In this document: piece by piece, positions 33,901 through 41,316 of the stretch
Numbering within the stretch: position 1 is the first letter of the stretch
How the letters are laid out: the number at the start of each line of letters is the position of its first letter
Origin: Jiangella muralis
Lineage (GTDB): Bacteria; Actinomycetota; Actinomycetes; Jiangellales; Jiangellaceae
Reading direction: 5' to 3'
DNA length: 64,000 nucleotides
Assembly: GCF_001270745.1 (NCBI RefSeq)
Contig: NZ_KQ434753.1
Coordinates: forward strand, 155,155-219,154
The notes under the pieces: model-generated
Told to the model about the DNA's origin: nothing
Databases searched by the model: none
The model's input: the letters and a program-made list of their open reading frames with translations, nothing else
Program-made: the position numbers and the translations under genes

Positions 33901-35321
33901 TGTCTCGCGAACTCGGCACGCCACGACTCGAAGGTCTCCAGCCGCTCCTCGATCAGGGAACCGTCCTTGGTCTGCAGGTAGTGGTTGGCCGCGACCTGCA
34001 TCTTGATCCCGCGCTCCCAGGTCGTGAAGAAGGCGCCCCCTTGGCCGCGGTCCATGAGCTCGTCCAGGTTCTCCCGGAAGCGATCCTCGTAGCCGAAGTC
34101 GCCCAGCGAGGTGACGGTCGCGGCGACCTCCGGGACGAACGCGAAGGTCTCGCTGGGCTCCTCGTAGGCGTTGCCCACGGTGAGGTTGAAGCCCATCACG
34201 AGGTTGGTGAGCAGGGTGTTGCGCATCGCGTCGGCCGCGTACGACTCGGGCAGCTCGATCTGGGCTCCGGACTCGAGGAGCGTCCGCCAGTACTCGCTCA
34301 CCTGCTCGCGCGTCTGCTCGAAGACGGTCTCGGAGGCCTCCGCTCCGGGCAGGTCGGCCGGCTCGTTGGCGACGATCAGGTAGACGCTGGCCGGCCCGTC
34401 GCTGAGGTCCAGGTCGACGTCGAGCGACGGCGACGCCCAGGTCGCGTCACCGCTGTAGGCGAGAATCACCTTGCCATCGACGCTCACCTGGCCGTCGCCC
34501 GCCACGGCACCATCGACACCGGCGGTGTCGACCGAGACCCGCAGGTGGCCGTCCGCCGCCCCATCGGCTCCGGACGCGTCGGCGGTGAAGCGGATCATGC
34601 TCACCAGCGGCCCACCGGGCTCCAGCGTCGCGGTGAACGACTCCCGCTCGTAGGCCACGCCCTGCGCATCCGTGTAGCGGTTGAGGAGGATCGGGAGGTA
34701 GCCGTCTCGCAGTTCCGGTTCGTCCGACCGCGCCTCGGCCGCGCCGAACCGCTCTTCGCCGTCGGGTCCGACGGCGAACGTCACGCGCTGCGACGCGCGC
34801 GCGTCAGACCACTGGCTCAACAACTCGCTGCCATCGGCCACGTGCAGGCTGAAATCGCGTTGGGCGCTCCACTCGTGCGGATCCGGCGCCGGGTAGGTGA
34901 GCGGCAGGTAGTACCACGGCGACTCGGCGACCGTGGGCCCACCGTGGTTCACCGGCACGAGCAAGGGCTTCACGTTCTCCAGCGTCGGCCCGTTCGGCAG
35001 GGCGAGGAGACGCTCACCCCAGTGATCGGCGCCTTGCTCGAGCGCATGGTCGACCCGGTCGGCATAGTGCTCCGGCAGGGTCAACGCGCCCTCCTGCCCG
35101 TCCCCCATGCTCTCGGCTGCCGCCGTCAGCGGAACCGAACGCGGCCGCACATCCCCGCCGAGCGGAGGCGCCATCGGCCCGGCAGCCTCCGCGTGATCGT
35201 CCGGGCCGGCGGGGGACGGCGGCACCGCCCAGCCCGCACCGACGGTGCCGAGGGCGAGGGCCGTAGCCACCAGACCCGCGACAACTGCGGTCCCACGACG
35301 CATCGGGGATAACAAGACCAT
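30966..35321 (-). CDS. Secreted six-hairpin glycosidase-like protein with two LamG-type domains
   Basis: This 1451-residue secreted protein has a signal peptide at residues 1-33 (MRRGTAVVAGLVATALALGTVGA). A beta-rich part and a helical (alpha/alpha)6-type part follow (about 330-760, SETFAFVPEVAATVTSLGDFGYEDRF, YGIHHQSEAWRGMRDLGVALRLMG). A beta-sandwich with a NEW3-like segment (VDVEVPAGWSASRSKLRFDV) leads to two LamG/concanavalin-like domains that each begin QPVGxWRxxE and end with WIDEVAVYD or VLDEVAVYD. I infer an enzyme on plant or microbial polysaccharide; the GH family cannot be fixed. Start ATG 35321 has GAGGTGAG 6 nt upstream. Lower GC than neighbours suggests acquisition. A DasR-like operator lies 75 bp upstream. 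Confidence 0.72.
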   Translation of the reverse strand: MVLLSPMRRGTAVVAGLVATALALGTVGAGWAVPPSPAGPDDHAEAAGPMAPPLGGDVRPRSVPLTAAAESMGDGQEGALTLPEHYADRVDHALEQGADHWGERLLALPNGPTLENVKPLLVPVNHGGPTVAESPWYYLPLTYPAPDPHEWSAQRDFSLHVADGSELLSQWSDARASQRVTFAVGPDGEERFGAAEARSDEPELRDGYLPILLNRYTDAQGVAYERESFTATLEPGGPLVSMIRFTADASGADGAADGHLRVSVDTAGVDGAVAGDGQVSVDGKVILAYSGDATWASPSLDVDLDLSDGPASVYLIVANEPADLPGAEASETVFEQTREQVSEYWRTLLESGAQIELPESYAADAMRNTLLTNLVMGFNLTVGNAYEEPSETFAFVPEVAATVTSLGDFGYEDRFRENLDELMDRGQGGAFFTTWERGIKMQVAANHYLQTKDGSLIEERLETFESWRAEFARQRDADPHGLLAKARYASDIPEPVYGIHHQSEAWRGMRDLGVALRLMGRSAEADAFTQEADELQDALVDAIDRSKTTLPDGTIFVPIGLLHDNPEQPYERLTDTTLGSYWNLIMPYALATGILPPDEPTATGLREYLNRHGSMFLGMVRFNLAGGDPGMCHTKGAPWWPSSPGYKSTGIDQQYGYSLGRFLADSEDADRLGLSFYGMLAHNFTPNTFVAGEGATVSPCPQLGEYYRSQYLPPLSPNNATYLKALRLMLVREDVDSAGLPTELHIAPATPRDWLRDGERFAVRDLPSSFGPIAFEVTSNLDDGSVTARIEPPAVEEGRASAAEVTVHLRAPAGHRLTQVTVDGASVPFDAASESVRLGAVREPVTVEAGYETTPVSSASYAAVASVDPERTLVEPGETVELELDVEALGPQEVRGIVDVEVPAGWSASRSKLRFDVDSAGELAWTRLPLTVTVPRGAAPGSYELTLVTKPYRGAEQTATVDLRVAVPADGSYADLVEQAQPVGFWRFDETDAREAVADSSGSGNTGEFRGQVQTSEPGAVAGDPSSAVRLVNGYIDIPDSSSLSLTGPYTLEAWVKATAGGQQGLVEKYESDQCLPSRDGYGVRLVAGNKLQPFSIAGDQYRAGAASERSVRQVVWQHVASVYDGTTLRTYIDGRLQSETALSTAPTDGGGSLKVGARGDGAADLFEGWIDEVAVYDTALSADQLDAHYVKGILGTAGERDVQPAAADPAESLQPAGPAAQAAPGEYAAQVMADQPVGYWRLGESSGTVAQDASGTSNNGTYTGAVMPGHPGGLAGDPDTAAQFMGGYVSVPDSESLSPTGQFTLEAWVNLDDVCGQYGLVEKYDAPAFNGYLLRVTPGGRLSAFTLGGDGQLASVTGQSVVMPDEWHHVVAVYDGTSLSVYLDGELDGSVATTFDPVDGMTDLKLGARGDDAGARLRGVLDEVAVYDHALTAERVQQHYTLGRQADAGG

Positions 35322-35393
35322 CAGCGCTCACCTCGTTCTGTCGCCACATGGAAGCCGGACCGGCAAACCGCCGACGAGCCGGCGAGGTTCGAA

Positions 35394-35413
35394 ATACTGG
35401 TCTAGGACGGTAT
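35394..35413. promoter_or_regulatory. DasR-like (GntR/HutC) operator, site 1
   Basis: ATACTGGTCTAGGACGGTAT; its inner 16 bases match the DasR-responsive element ACTGGTCTAGACCAGT at 13 positions. It is 73 bp upstream of the glycosidase ATG. Site 2 at 35868-35887 differs at one base, and both share the same departures from consensus in the right half. Confidence 0.6.
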
Positions 35414-35432
35414 GGGGATGGCTGACGTACTG

Positions 35433-35600
35433 TCAAGACTTCGCCGATCGCCGGAGCCTCTTGGCCACCGACCGCGCAATGGCGGAACCGAGGACGCTTC
35501 CCACCAGGGCCAGCACGGCCAGGACGCCGACCTGGGCGGATGTGGCGGGTTGCCGCCGGGCGGAGGATGCCTCCCGGCCACCGCGAACCCCCAGGCCGAG
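35433..35600 (-). other. Possible remnant of a C-terminal membrane anchor
   Basis: An open stretch on this strand ends in VGVLAVLALVGSVLGSAIARSVAKRLRRS, a hydrophobic helix with a basic tail as in cell-surface anchors. No recognisable domain precedes it and no ribosome site fits a start. I read it as coding debris, not a gene. Confidence 0.3.
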
Positions 35601-35867
35601 CGAGCTCGATTGACCGAGACCTGACTGGTCAAGCGGTTGTCGAGTGATTTCTGAGCGCTCGGGTGGGCGAACATCACGGGACGCGGATACAGCTGCGGTG
35701 CCCATCACCACGCAGCCCTCGCCAGGTGGATCGCCGTGTCGATCGTGCTGGCAACCGCCCCGAGATCGATGCCTTCTCCCGGCAGCTCGGCGAGCGGAGC
35801 AGGTCTCGCGTGCCAGCCAGCGGCACCCCGCCGGCTGCGATTCAGCGCCGCTCGGCGGCCTGGGCCG

Positions 35868-35887
35868 ATACCGGTCTAGGACGGTAT
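35868..35887. promoter_or_regulatory. DasR-like operator, site 2
   Basis: ATACCGGTCTAGGACGGTAT, 19/20 identical to site 1 some 470 bp away, but the surrounding bases differ. No intact gene lies immediately next to it, so it may have belonged to a lost promoter or work as a remote site for the glycosidase gene. Confidence 0.55.
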
Positions 35888-35919
35888 TGTCGCCTGGCTT
35901 CCGGGCGATGACGTCCACC

Positions 35920-35971
35920 ATGATCATCAACCTTCTGGGCTGCTCTGACAGCCAAAAAGGTTGATGATCAT
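35920..35971. repeat. 52-bp nested hairpin
   Basis: Perfect 15-bp outer arms (ATGATCATCAACCTT at 35920-35934 and its complement at 35957-35971) enclose an inner 5-bp stem GGCTG/CAGCC (35938-35942 and 35949-35953), with 3-nt spacers on both sides. It is AT-richer than its surroundings and lies in a gene-free stretch. Confidence 0.75.
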
Positions 35972-36003
35972 GACCCCGGGCTGAGCTTCAGGGGCTCCGC
36001 CGG

Positions 36004-36108
36004 TCAGAGACCGCCGTACGAGTGCAGGCCGTTGAAGAGGATGTACACGCCGAAGTAGCTGAACAGCACCGTGGCGTACCCGACGAGCGCGACCACCGAG
36101 ACTTTCGA
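36004..36108 (-). pseudogene. ccsB: ccsB (cytochrome c biogenesis) C-terminal remnant
   Basis: The last 34 codons read VVALVGYATVLFSYFGVYILFNGLHSYGGL before the stop. This matches the end of CcsB/ResC-type cytochrome c assembly proteins, whose last helix ends in a conserved GLHSYAGL. The rest of the gene (about 300 codons) is absent: upstream sequence belongs to a transposase remnant on the other strand. Confidence 0.65.
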
Positions 36109-36119
36109 GCCGACCGATC

Positions 36120-36410
36120 CACCACACCCACGACCGCGTCCGCCGCGACCGGGACTCGACAGCCGGATCCAGCACCCGCGCCACAACGGCACGCTCTACC
36201 GCAGCGGGATCGGGAGCACCCACCTACTGGCGCTCGGACCTGCTGTACATCCTGTCGAGGTACGCGAACCGCGAGGCGGGCGACGTCCCCTGGCCCAAGA
36301 CCTCAACATCCGCATCGTCAACGCCACCGGCGACGTCCTCCGCGGGCTCGGGCTCGATCCCACCCGCACCTACCAGCGCACAGGCCGACCACTCCGGACC
36401 GGCCCGCACG
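36120..36410 (+). pseudogene. IS481-type transposase C-terminal remnant
   Basis: A plus-strand frame contains SRIQHPRHNGTLYRSGIGSTH, then LNIRIVNATGDVLRGLGLDPTRTYQ. The IS481-family transposases common in actinobacteria end with the same HIGIGRTH ... VHDLDIRIVNATTGEILRELTLDPTRDYQ pattern. The catalytic DDE part is missing and the middle looks frameshifted. It indicates past transposition next to the tRNA gene. Confidence 0.6.
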
Positions 36411-36463
36411 TACGAATGGCCCGAACCCATGTGCAGGGTTCGAGCCATTCCGATACTTCACAT

Positions 36464-36540
36464 TGGTAGCGGGGGCAGGATTTGAACCTGCGGCCTCTGG
36501 GTTATGAGCCCAGCGAGCTACCGAGCTGCTCCACCCCGCG
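36464..36540 (-). tRNA. Initiator tRNA-Met (CAT)
   Basis: The 77-nt gene folds as a cloverleaf: acceptor CGCGGGG/CCCCGC, anticodon arm CTGGG-CTCATAA-CCCAG and T arm GCAGG-TTCAAAT-CCTGC. CCA is encoded. The three G-C pairs next to the anticodon loop and the unpaired first position (C1 opposite T72) mark the initiator type. Confidence 0.96.
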
Positions 36541-36634
36541 TCGCTGAAATGAAGTCTACGCGATCGGCTGCGGTGCGCCAAATCGCGTGGACGGCCGCGT
36601 CGGGGTGTCGGTGGCCGGCGGGAGAATGTGCGAC

Positions 36635-37129
36635 ATGACGGACTTCCAGGTGCGGCCGGCCCGGCCCGACGACCACCCCGCCGTCGCCGCCATCACGGTG
36701 GCGGCGTACGACGCCGACGGGTTCCTGGACGGCGACGAGGAGTACGCCGACGAGCTGGCCGACATCGAGCACCGATCGGTGCAGGCGACGCTGCTGGTGG
36801 CGGCCGACGCCGACGGGACGGTGCTGGGAGCGGTCACGTTCTGCCGCCCGCCCAGCCCGTATGTCGAGGTGGCGCGGGCCGGCGAGGCGGAGTTCCGCAT
36901 GCTCGCCGTCGACCCCGCGGCGAGGGGACGCGGCGTCGGCGCGGCGCTCGTACAGGGCTGCCTCGACCTCGCCCGCGAGCACGGCGACCACACGATGGTG
37001 CTGTCGTCGCTGCCGCGCATGGTCACCGCGCACCGGCTGTACGAGCGGCTCGGCTTCGTCCGCCTGCCCGAGCGCGACCTCGAGCCGCTGCCCGGGTTCC
37101 TGCTACTCGCCTTCCAGCGCGCGGTCTGA
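36635..37129 (+). CDS. GNAT-family N-acetyltransferase
   Basis: The 164-residue protein has the GNAT core: FQVRPARPDDHPAVAAI, then EFRMLAVDPAARGRGVGAALVQGCLDLA (motif A, acetyl-CoA loop R-G-x-G-V-G) and YERLGFVRLPERD (motif B). Acceptor unknown. GAATGT or GAGAAT 5-7 nt before ATG points to a leaderless transcript. It is divergent from the tRNA gene. Confidence 0.9.
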   Translation: MTDFQVRPARPDDHPAVAAITVAAYDADGFLDGDEEYADELADIEHRSVQATLLVAADADGTVLGAVTFCRPPSPYVEVARAGEAEFRMLAVDPAARGRGVGAALVQGCLDLAREHGDHTMVLSSLPRMVTAHRLYERLGFVRLPERDLEPLPGFLLLAFQRAV

Positions 37130-37251
37130 CGCCCGCACCGGCCGCGTCCCGGAGCAACGCGGCCTGCGCGGCCCGGAACACGGCCTGCGCGGCCCGGAAC
37201 GCGGACGGAGCCGCCACCCGAGGAACGGGTGACGGCTCCGGCCGGGTGACG

Positions 37252-40215
37252 CTACTGCCCCGGAGTGGCCCCGGGGGTGGCCCCGCCGGCGCCCTCGCCG
37301 CCGGTGAGCGCGTCGGCTGCCGCGATGGCCGCGTCGAGCCGCTCCAGCGCCGCGCCGTACTCCGCCCAGTCGCCGGCGGCCTGCGCGTCGCGGGCCTCCT
37401 GCCATGCGACCCGGATGGCCTCGAGCGCCGCGGTGAGGTCGGCCGGCTGCTCCGTCGTCGGCGGCGGCGTCGTCTCGGTGTCGGGCGGCGGGGTCGTCTC
37501 GCCGTCGGTCGGCGGTTCCTCCACGACCGGTGGCTCCTCGGTCCCGGCGCCGGCGTTGCCCTCGAAGATCTGGTCGAGCGCGCCCTGCAGGGTGTCGTCG
37601 AAGCCGATGCTGTCGCCGAACTGCACCAGGACGCGGCGCAGCAGCGGGTAGGCGGCCTCGCCGGTGGCCCGGGCGACATAGACCGGCTGGACGTACAGCA
37701 GACCGCCACCGACCGGCAGCGTCAGCAGGTTGCCCAGCTGGGTCTCGGCGTCGCCGGAGCGCAGCAGCGTCAGCTGCTGGGCGACGTCGGCGTTCGACTC
37801 GAAGTCGTTCGCGACCTGGCCCGGACCGTCGATCTGTGTGTTGCTGGGCAGTCTCAGGATCTGCAGATGCCCGTAGTCCTCACTGCGGGCGTCGGCGTTG
37901 ACGGCCATGAACGCGGCCAGGTTCGGCCGGCCCCGTGGGGTGTACGTGGTGGTCAGCGAGTACATCGGCGCGTCGGCGTTGGGCAGCTTGATGGACTGGT
38001 AGTACGGCGGCTGCTTGACGTCGACGTTCGACGACGGGTCGGCCGGGACCACCCAGCGGTCCTGGCCGCCGTAGAACGTCGAGGCCTCGGTGACGTGGTA
38101 CTGCTCGAGCATGTTGCGCTGCAGCTTGAACAGGTCCTCGGGGTAGCGCAGGTGGTCCATCAGCGGCGTCGGGATCTCCGAGCGCGGCTGCACGGAGTCG
38201 GGGAACGCGTTCATCCACGCCTGCAGGACCGGGTCGTCCTCGTCCCACGCGTACAGCGTGACGGTGCCGTCGTACGCGTCGACCGTCGCCTTCACCGAGT
38301 TGCGGACGTAGTTGATGAAGTCGTCGGGCTGCGCGGCCAGCGCCGGGCGCGCCGTGCGGGAGTCGCTGGTGGCCTCGCTCAGCGACACCCGCTGGCTGTA
38401 CGGCAGCGAGTTCAGCGTCGTGTAGCCGTCGAGGATCCAGACGACGCGGCCGTCGACCACCGCCGGGAACGGGTTGGCGTCGACCGTGAGCCACGGCGCG
38501 ACCTTCTCGACCCGATCGCGCGGGTTGCGTTCGTACAGCAGCCGCGACTCGGAGTTGAGGCGGTCGGACAGCAGGAAGTTGGCCTCCTGGAACCGGGTGG
38601 CGTAGAGCAGCTTGTTCCAGAACGAGCCGATCGGGACGCCGCCGTCGCCGTCGTAGGTGTTGCGCCGCTCGCTGCCGGTCTCGGGGTCTTCCGGGATGTC
38701 GTACTCGACCGGGTCGGTGCCCTCGGGCGCGCCGACGATGGAGTAGCTGGGCGAGTTCTCACCGAAGTAGACGCGCGGCTCGTACTCGCCGAGGACGCCC
38801 TGCGTGGGGATGTCCTCCTCGGCGAAGTTCGGCGACCCGTCGGACTCGCGGGTGTTGCCGTACGCGGCGACGACGCCGAAGCCGTGGGTGTAGACGGTGT
38901 GCTCGTTGATCCAGTTGCGCTGCTCGGCCGGGATGCCGTCGGAGTCGACCTCGCGGACGGCGACGACCATGTCCTGCTCGGCCACCACGCCGTCGTCGCC
39001 CTCGACCGTGTAGCGGTCGACGTCGAGCGGGTCGCTGAACGTGTAGAAGCCGCGGACCTGCTGCAGCTGCTGGAAGGCCGGCGGGATGACGCTGGGGTCC
39101 ATCAGCCGGATGCCGGGGATGGTCGCGGAGTCCTGCGCCAGCTGGCCCTCCTGGACCGACGTGGTGGCGCGATACTCCTCGGTCTCGACGTCCTGGATGC
39201 CGTAGGCGTTGCGGGTGGCCTCGATGTTGCGGCTGATGTACGGCGCCTCGCGGCTGGCCTCACTCGGCCGGACCTGGAACTGCTGGACGAGGAACGGCCA
39301 CAGCCCGCCGAGCAGGACCGCCGACAGCACCAGCAGGCCCAGCCCGATGCCCGGCAGCGTCCAGTTGCGCTGCCAGACGTTGACGAAGAACAGGATGGCG
39401 CAGATGGACGCGACGAAGACCAGGATCGTCTTGGCCGGCAGCACCGCGTTGACGTCGGTGTACGAGGCGCCGGTGAAGCGGTCGTTGTCCTGGGTGACCA
39501 GCGCGTACCGGTCGAGCCAGTACGCCACGGCCTTGAGCAGGACGAACAGCCCGATCAGGACGGACAGGTGGGCCGTGGTGGCGGGGCTGACCTTCTGCCC
39601 CGCGGTCTGCAGCCGGATGCCGCCGTAGACGTAGTGGGTGATGGCGGCGACGACCAGGCCCAGCACGACGACCGCGAACCCGAAGCTGACGAGGTAGCGC
39701 CACCACGGGTAGTCGAAGGCGAAGAAGCCGAGGTCGAGGCCGAACTGGGCGTCCTTCTGGCCGAACTCGCCGCCGTTGCGCCACAGCAGGAACGTCTGCC
39801 AGTGCCCGGCGGCGCTGGCGCCGGCCATGATCGCCAGCAGGATGGCGGCCGCCGTCAGCACCCAGGTACGGACCGGGTCGATGGCGTCGCGGTAGCGGTC
39901 GAGGCTCTGCTGCTCGACGCTCATCGGCCGGTAGCGCGGCCGGACGCGGTAGGCGACCATGCCGTTGACGACGACCGCAGCGGCCATGAGCAGCCCGAAG
40001 ACCAGGAACAACCCGATCCGAGTGACCAGCTGCGTCGTGAACACCTGGGTGAAGTCGACCGACTGGTACCACAGCCTGTCGGTCCAGAATGTCACGACGA
40101 GCACGTACGCGGCGATGAGAACGCCGAGCACGATGAGCGTGGGCAGTAGAGCGCGCGACCGTCGTTGCGGCGCGCCGCGGAACGGTCCGGCGGGTCGGGG
40201 CATGTCCTGGCTCAC
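37252..40215 (-). CDS. UPF0182 family membrane protein
   Basis: The 987-residue protein has seven N-terminal membrane helices (about 23-45, 65-88, 115-135, 160-185, 210-230, 262-282, 288-310) and a very large outer domain (from about 325, EASREAPYISRNIEATRNAYG). It ends in a Pro/Thr/Glu-rich spacer and an Ala-rich helical tail. The family is universal in actinobacteria, next to the PDZ-Lon protease as here (Rv3193c-Rv3194c in M. tuberculosis), and is of unknown function. GTG 40215 is taken as start; ATG 40203 is an alternative. Confidence 0.93.
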   Translation of the reverse strand: MSQDMPRPAGPFRGAPQRRSRALLPTLIVLGVLIAAYVLVVTFWTDRLWYQSVDFTQVFTTQLVTRIGLFLVFGLLMAAAVVVNGMVAYRVRPRYRPMSVEQQSLDRYRDAIDPVRTWVLTAAAILLAIMAGASAAGHWQTFLLWRNGGEFGQKDAQFGLDLGFFAFDYPWWRYLVSFGFAVVVLGLVVAAITHYVYGGIRLQTAGQKVSPATTAHLSVLIGLFVLLKAVAYWLDRYALVTQDNDRFTGASYTDVNAVLPAKTILVFVASICAILFFVNVWQRNWTLPGIGLGLLVLSAVLLGGLWPFLVQQFQVRPSEASREAPYISRNIEATRNAYGIQDVETEEYRATTSVQEGQLAQDSATIPGIRLMDPSVIPPAFQQLQQVRGFYTFSDPLDVDRYTVEGDDGVVAEQDMVVAVREVDSDGIPAEQRNWINEHTVYTHGFGVVAAYGNTRESDGSPNFAEEDIPTQGVLGEYEPRVYFGENSPSYSIVGAPEGTDPVEYDIPEDPETGSERRNTYDGDGGVPIGSFWNKLLYATRFQEANFLLSDRLNSESRLLYERNPRDRVEKVAPWLTVDANPFPAVVDGRVVWILDGYTTLNSLPYSQRVSLSEATSDSRTARPALAAQPDDFINYVRNSVKATVDAYDGTVTLYAWDEDDPVLQAWMNAFPDSVQPRSEIPTPLMDHLRYPEDLFKLQRNMLEQYHVTEASTFYGGQDRWVVPADPSSNVDVKQPPYYQSIKLPNADAPMYSLTTTYTPRGRPNLAAFMAVNADARSEDYGHLQILRLPSNTQIDGPGQVANDFESNADVAQQLTLLRSGDAETQLGNLLTLPVGGGLLYVQPVYVARATGEAAYPLLRRVLVQFGDSIGFDDTLQGALDQIFEGNAGAGTEEPPVVEEPPTDGETTPPPDTETTPPPTTEQPADLTAALEAIRVAWQEARDAQAAGDWAEYGAALERLDAAIAAADALTGGEGAGGATPGATPGQ

Positions 40216-40364
40216 CCCTGCAAAACTATCTCACCGGCCCGCGCGGTTCCGACCCGCGGTCGGAACATCGCTGTCAGCGGACGGTTCGGGGCGAACCGTG
40301 ACCGGTTCGACGCCTGGCCGTGACCGATGTCGAACCGCACCGCCGCGCGTGCGACGATGCGGTC

Positions 40365-40892
40365 ATGAGCACCACCGACGACCAGCCGAGCGCCCTCTAC
40401 CGCGCGATCGAGGAGATCGAACAGCACGTCCGCGACGACGGCTGGGACCAGCCGGCGCGGCTGTACGCGCTGGCGCCGACGGCCGACCTCATCTCCCGCG
40501 AGCCGGCACTGGCCGCCAACATCGGCATCGAGCCCGACGCGCCCGCCGACTCCCTCACGCCGATCGAGCAGGACGTCGCCGGCCGGCCGATCGAGGACCT
40601 GCTCCTCGAGATCGCCTGGCCCGACACCGTCAGCGGCTGCGCGCTGGTGCTCGAGCGCATCGTGCTGCCGCCCGGCGCCGAGGAGCAGATGCCCGACGAC
40701 GACGGACTGGCGGCCCGGTGGGCCCAGCAGCACCCCGACCGCTCCGACGTCCGCGTGGTCGTCGGCGTCCTGCGCGACGGACGGCGCGCGTCGGTGCTGC
40801 GCATCCGCGGCCACGAGGCCGACGACGAGCTGGTGCGCGGCGCCGAACTGTCGCCCGAGCTGGGCAACGCACTGGCCGAGACGTTCGGCTGA
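40365..40892 (+). CDS. PPA1309 family protein
   Basis: The 175-residue soluble acidic protein (ALYRAIEEIEQHVRDDGWDQPARLYALAPTADL ... GCALVLERIVLPPGAEEQMPDD ... GVLRDGRRASVLRIRGHEADDELV) matches a conserved actinobacterial family of unknown function that is regularly found between UPF0182 and the PDZ protease. GACGAT (40353-40358) is 6 nt before ATG. It shares a 149-bp divergent gap with the UPF0182 gene. Confidence 0.85.
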   Translation: MSTTDDQPSALYRAIEEIEQHVRDDGWDQPARLYALAPTADLISREPALAANIGIEPDAPADSLTPIEQDVAGRPIEDLLLEIAWPDTVSGCALVLERIVLPPGAEEQMPDDDGLAARWAQQHPDRSDVRVVVGVLRDGRRASVLRIRGHEADDELVRGAELSPELGNALAETFG

Positions 40893-41028
40893 AGCCGAGG
40901 TTCAGCTGCCGCAGCCTGGCCGTTCGACTGCGCCTGGCCGTTCGACGACTGCGCCCTGGATAAGTGAGTCCGATTGATCGGGTGGATCGTTCGCCGTCGT
41001 GCGGCGGTTGGCCGTCATGGCCGCAGTG

Positions 41029-41137
41029 GGCCGTCCCCCTGCTGCCCATTGTCTAGCCGCGCACGCGCGCCTCAAGCGGACTTGTGGGGCGCTTCGCACG
41101 GGCGAAGGTCCGAGAGAATGGGCGCCAGGGGACGGCC
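41029..41137. repeat. Family A inverted repeat, copy 2 (short form)
   Basis: Outer arms 41029-41054 (GGCCGTCCCCCTGCTGCCCA...) and 41112-41137 are inverted copies. Between them lies CGCCTCAAGCGGA as in copy 1 (10736, 11209), but the roughly 270-bp core of copy 1 is absent. The 424-bp gap 40893-41316 holds this and a family B copy; no gene is seen. Confidence 0.8.
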
Positions 41138-41255
41138 AACGTGCGGAACCCGGCGAACGGGTCCGGCCAGCCAACGCGAAGCCCGGACCGACCGAGTCGA
41201 CCGGCGCGAGGACCGGCCGACCGGCCTGACGGGCCGAGCAGCGGCTGCGGCCCCG

Positions 41256-41290
41256 AGCTTCCCACCCTACGGGCGGGCGCCGACAACGTT
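41256..41290. repeat. Dispersed repeat family B, copy 3 (partial)
   Basis: CTTCCCACCCTACGGGCGGG then CGCCGACAACG. Only the right half of the unit is present, 118 bp after the family A copy. Confidence 0.75.
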
Positions 41291-41316
41291 CGCGCGCGAC
41301 GGTCCGTGCGCCGCCG

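Noticed and set aside
35610-35632. TTGACC-N11-GGTCAA inverted repeat as an operator
   Set aside because: The arms are only 6 bp, there is no gene or promoter next to it, and it lies in decayed sequence.
36071-36469. Possible intact 132-residue gene upstream of the tRNA
   Set aside because: Only its last third resembles IS481 transposase ends; the middle is out of frame and the catalytic region is missing, so it is listed as a remnant.
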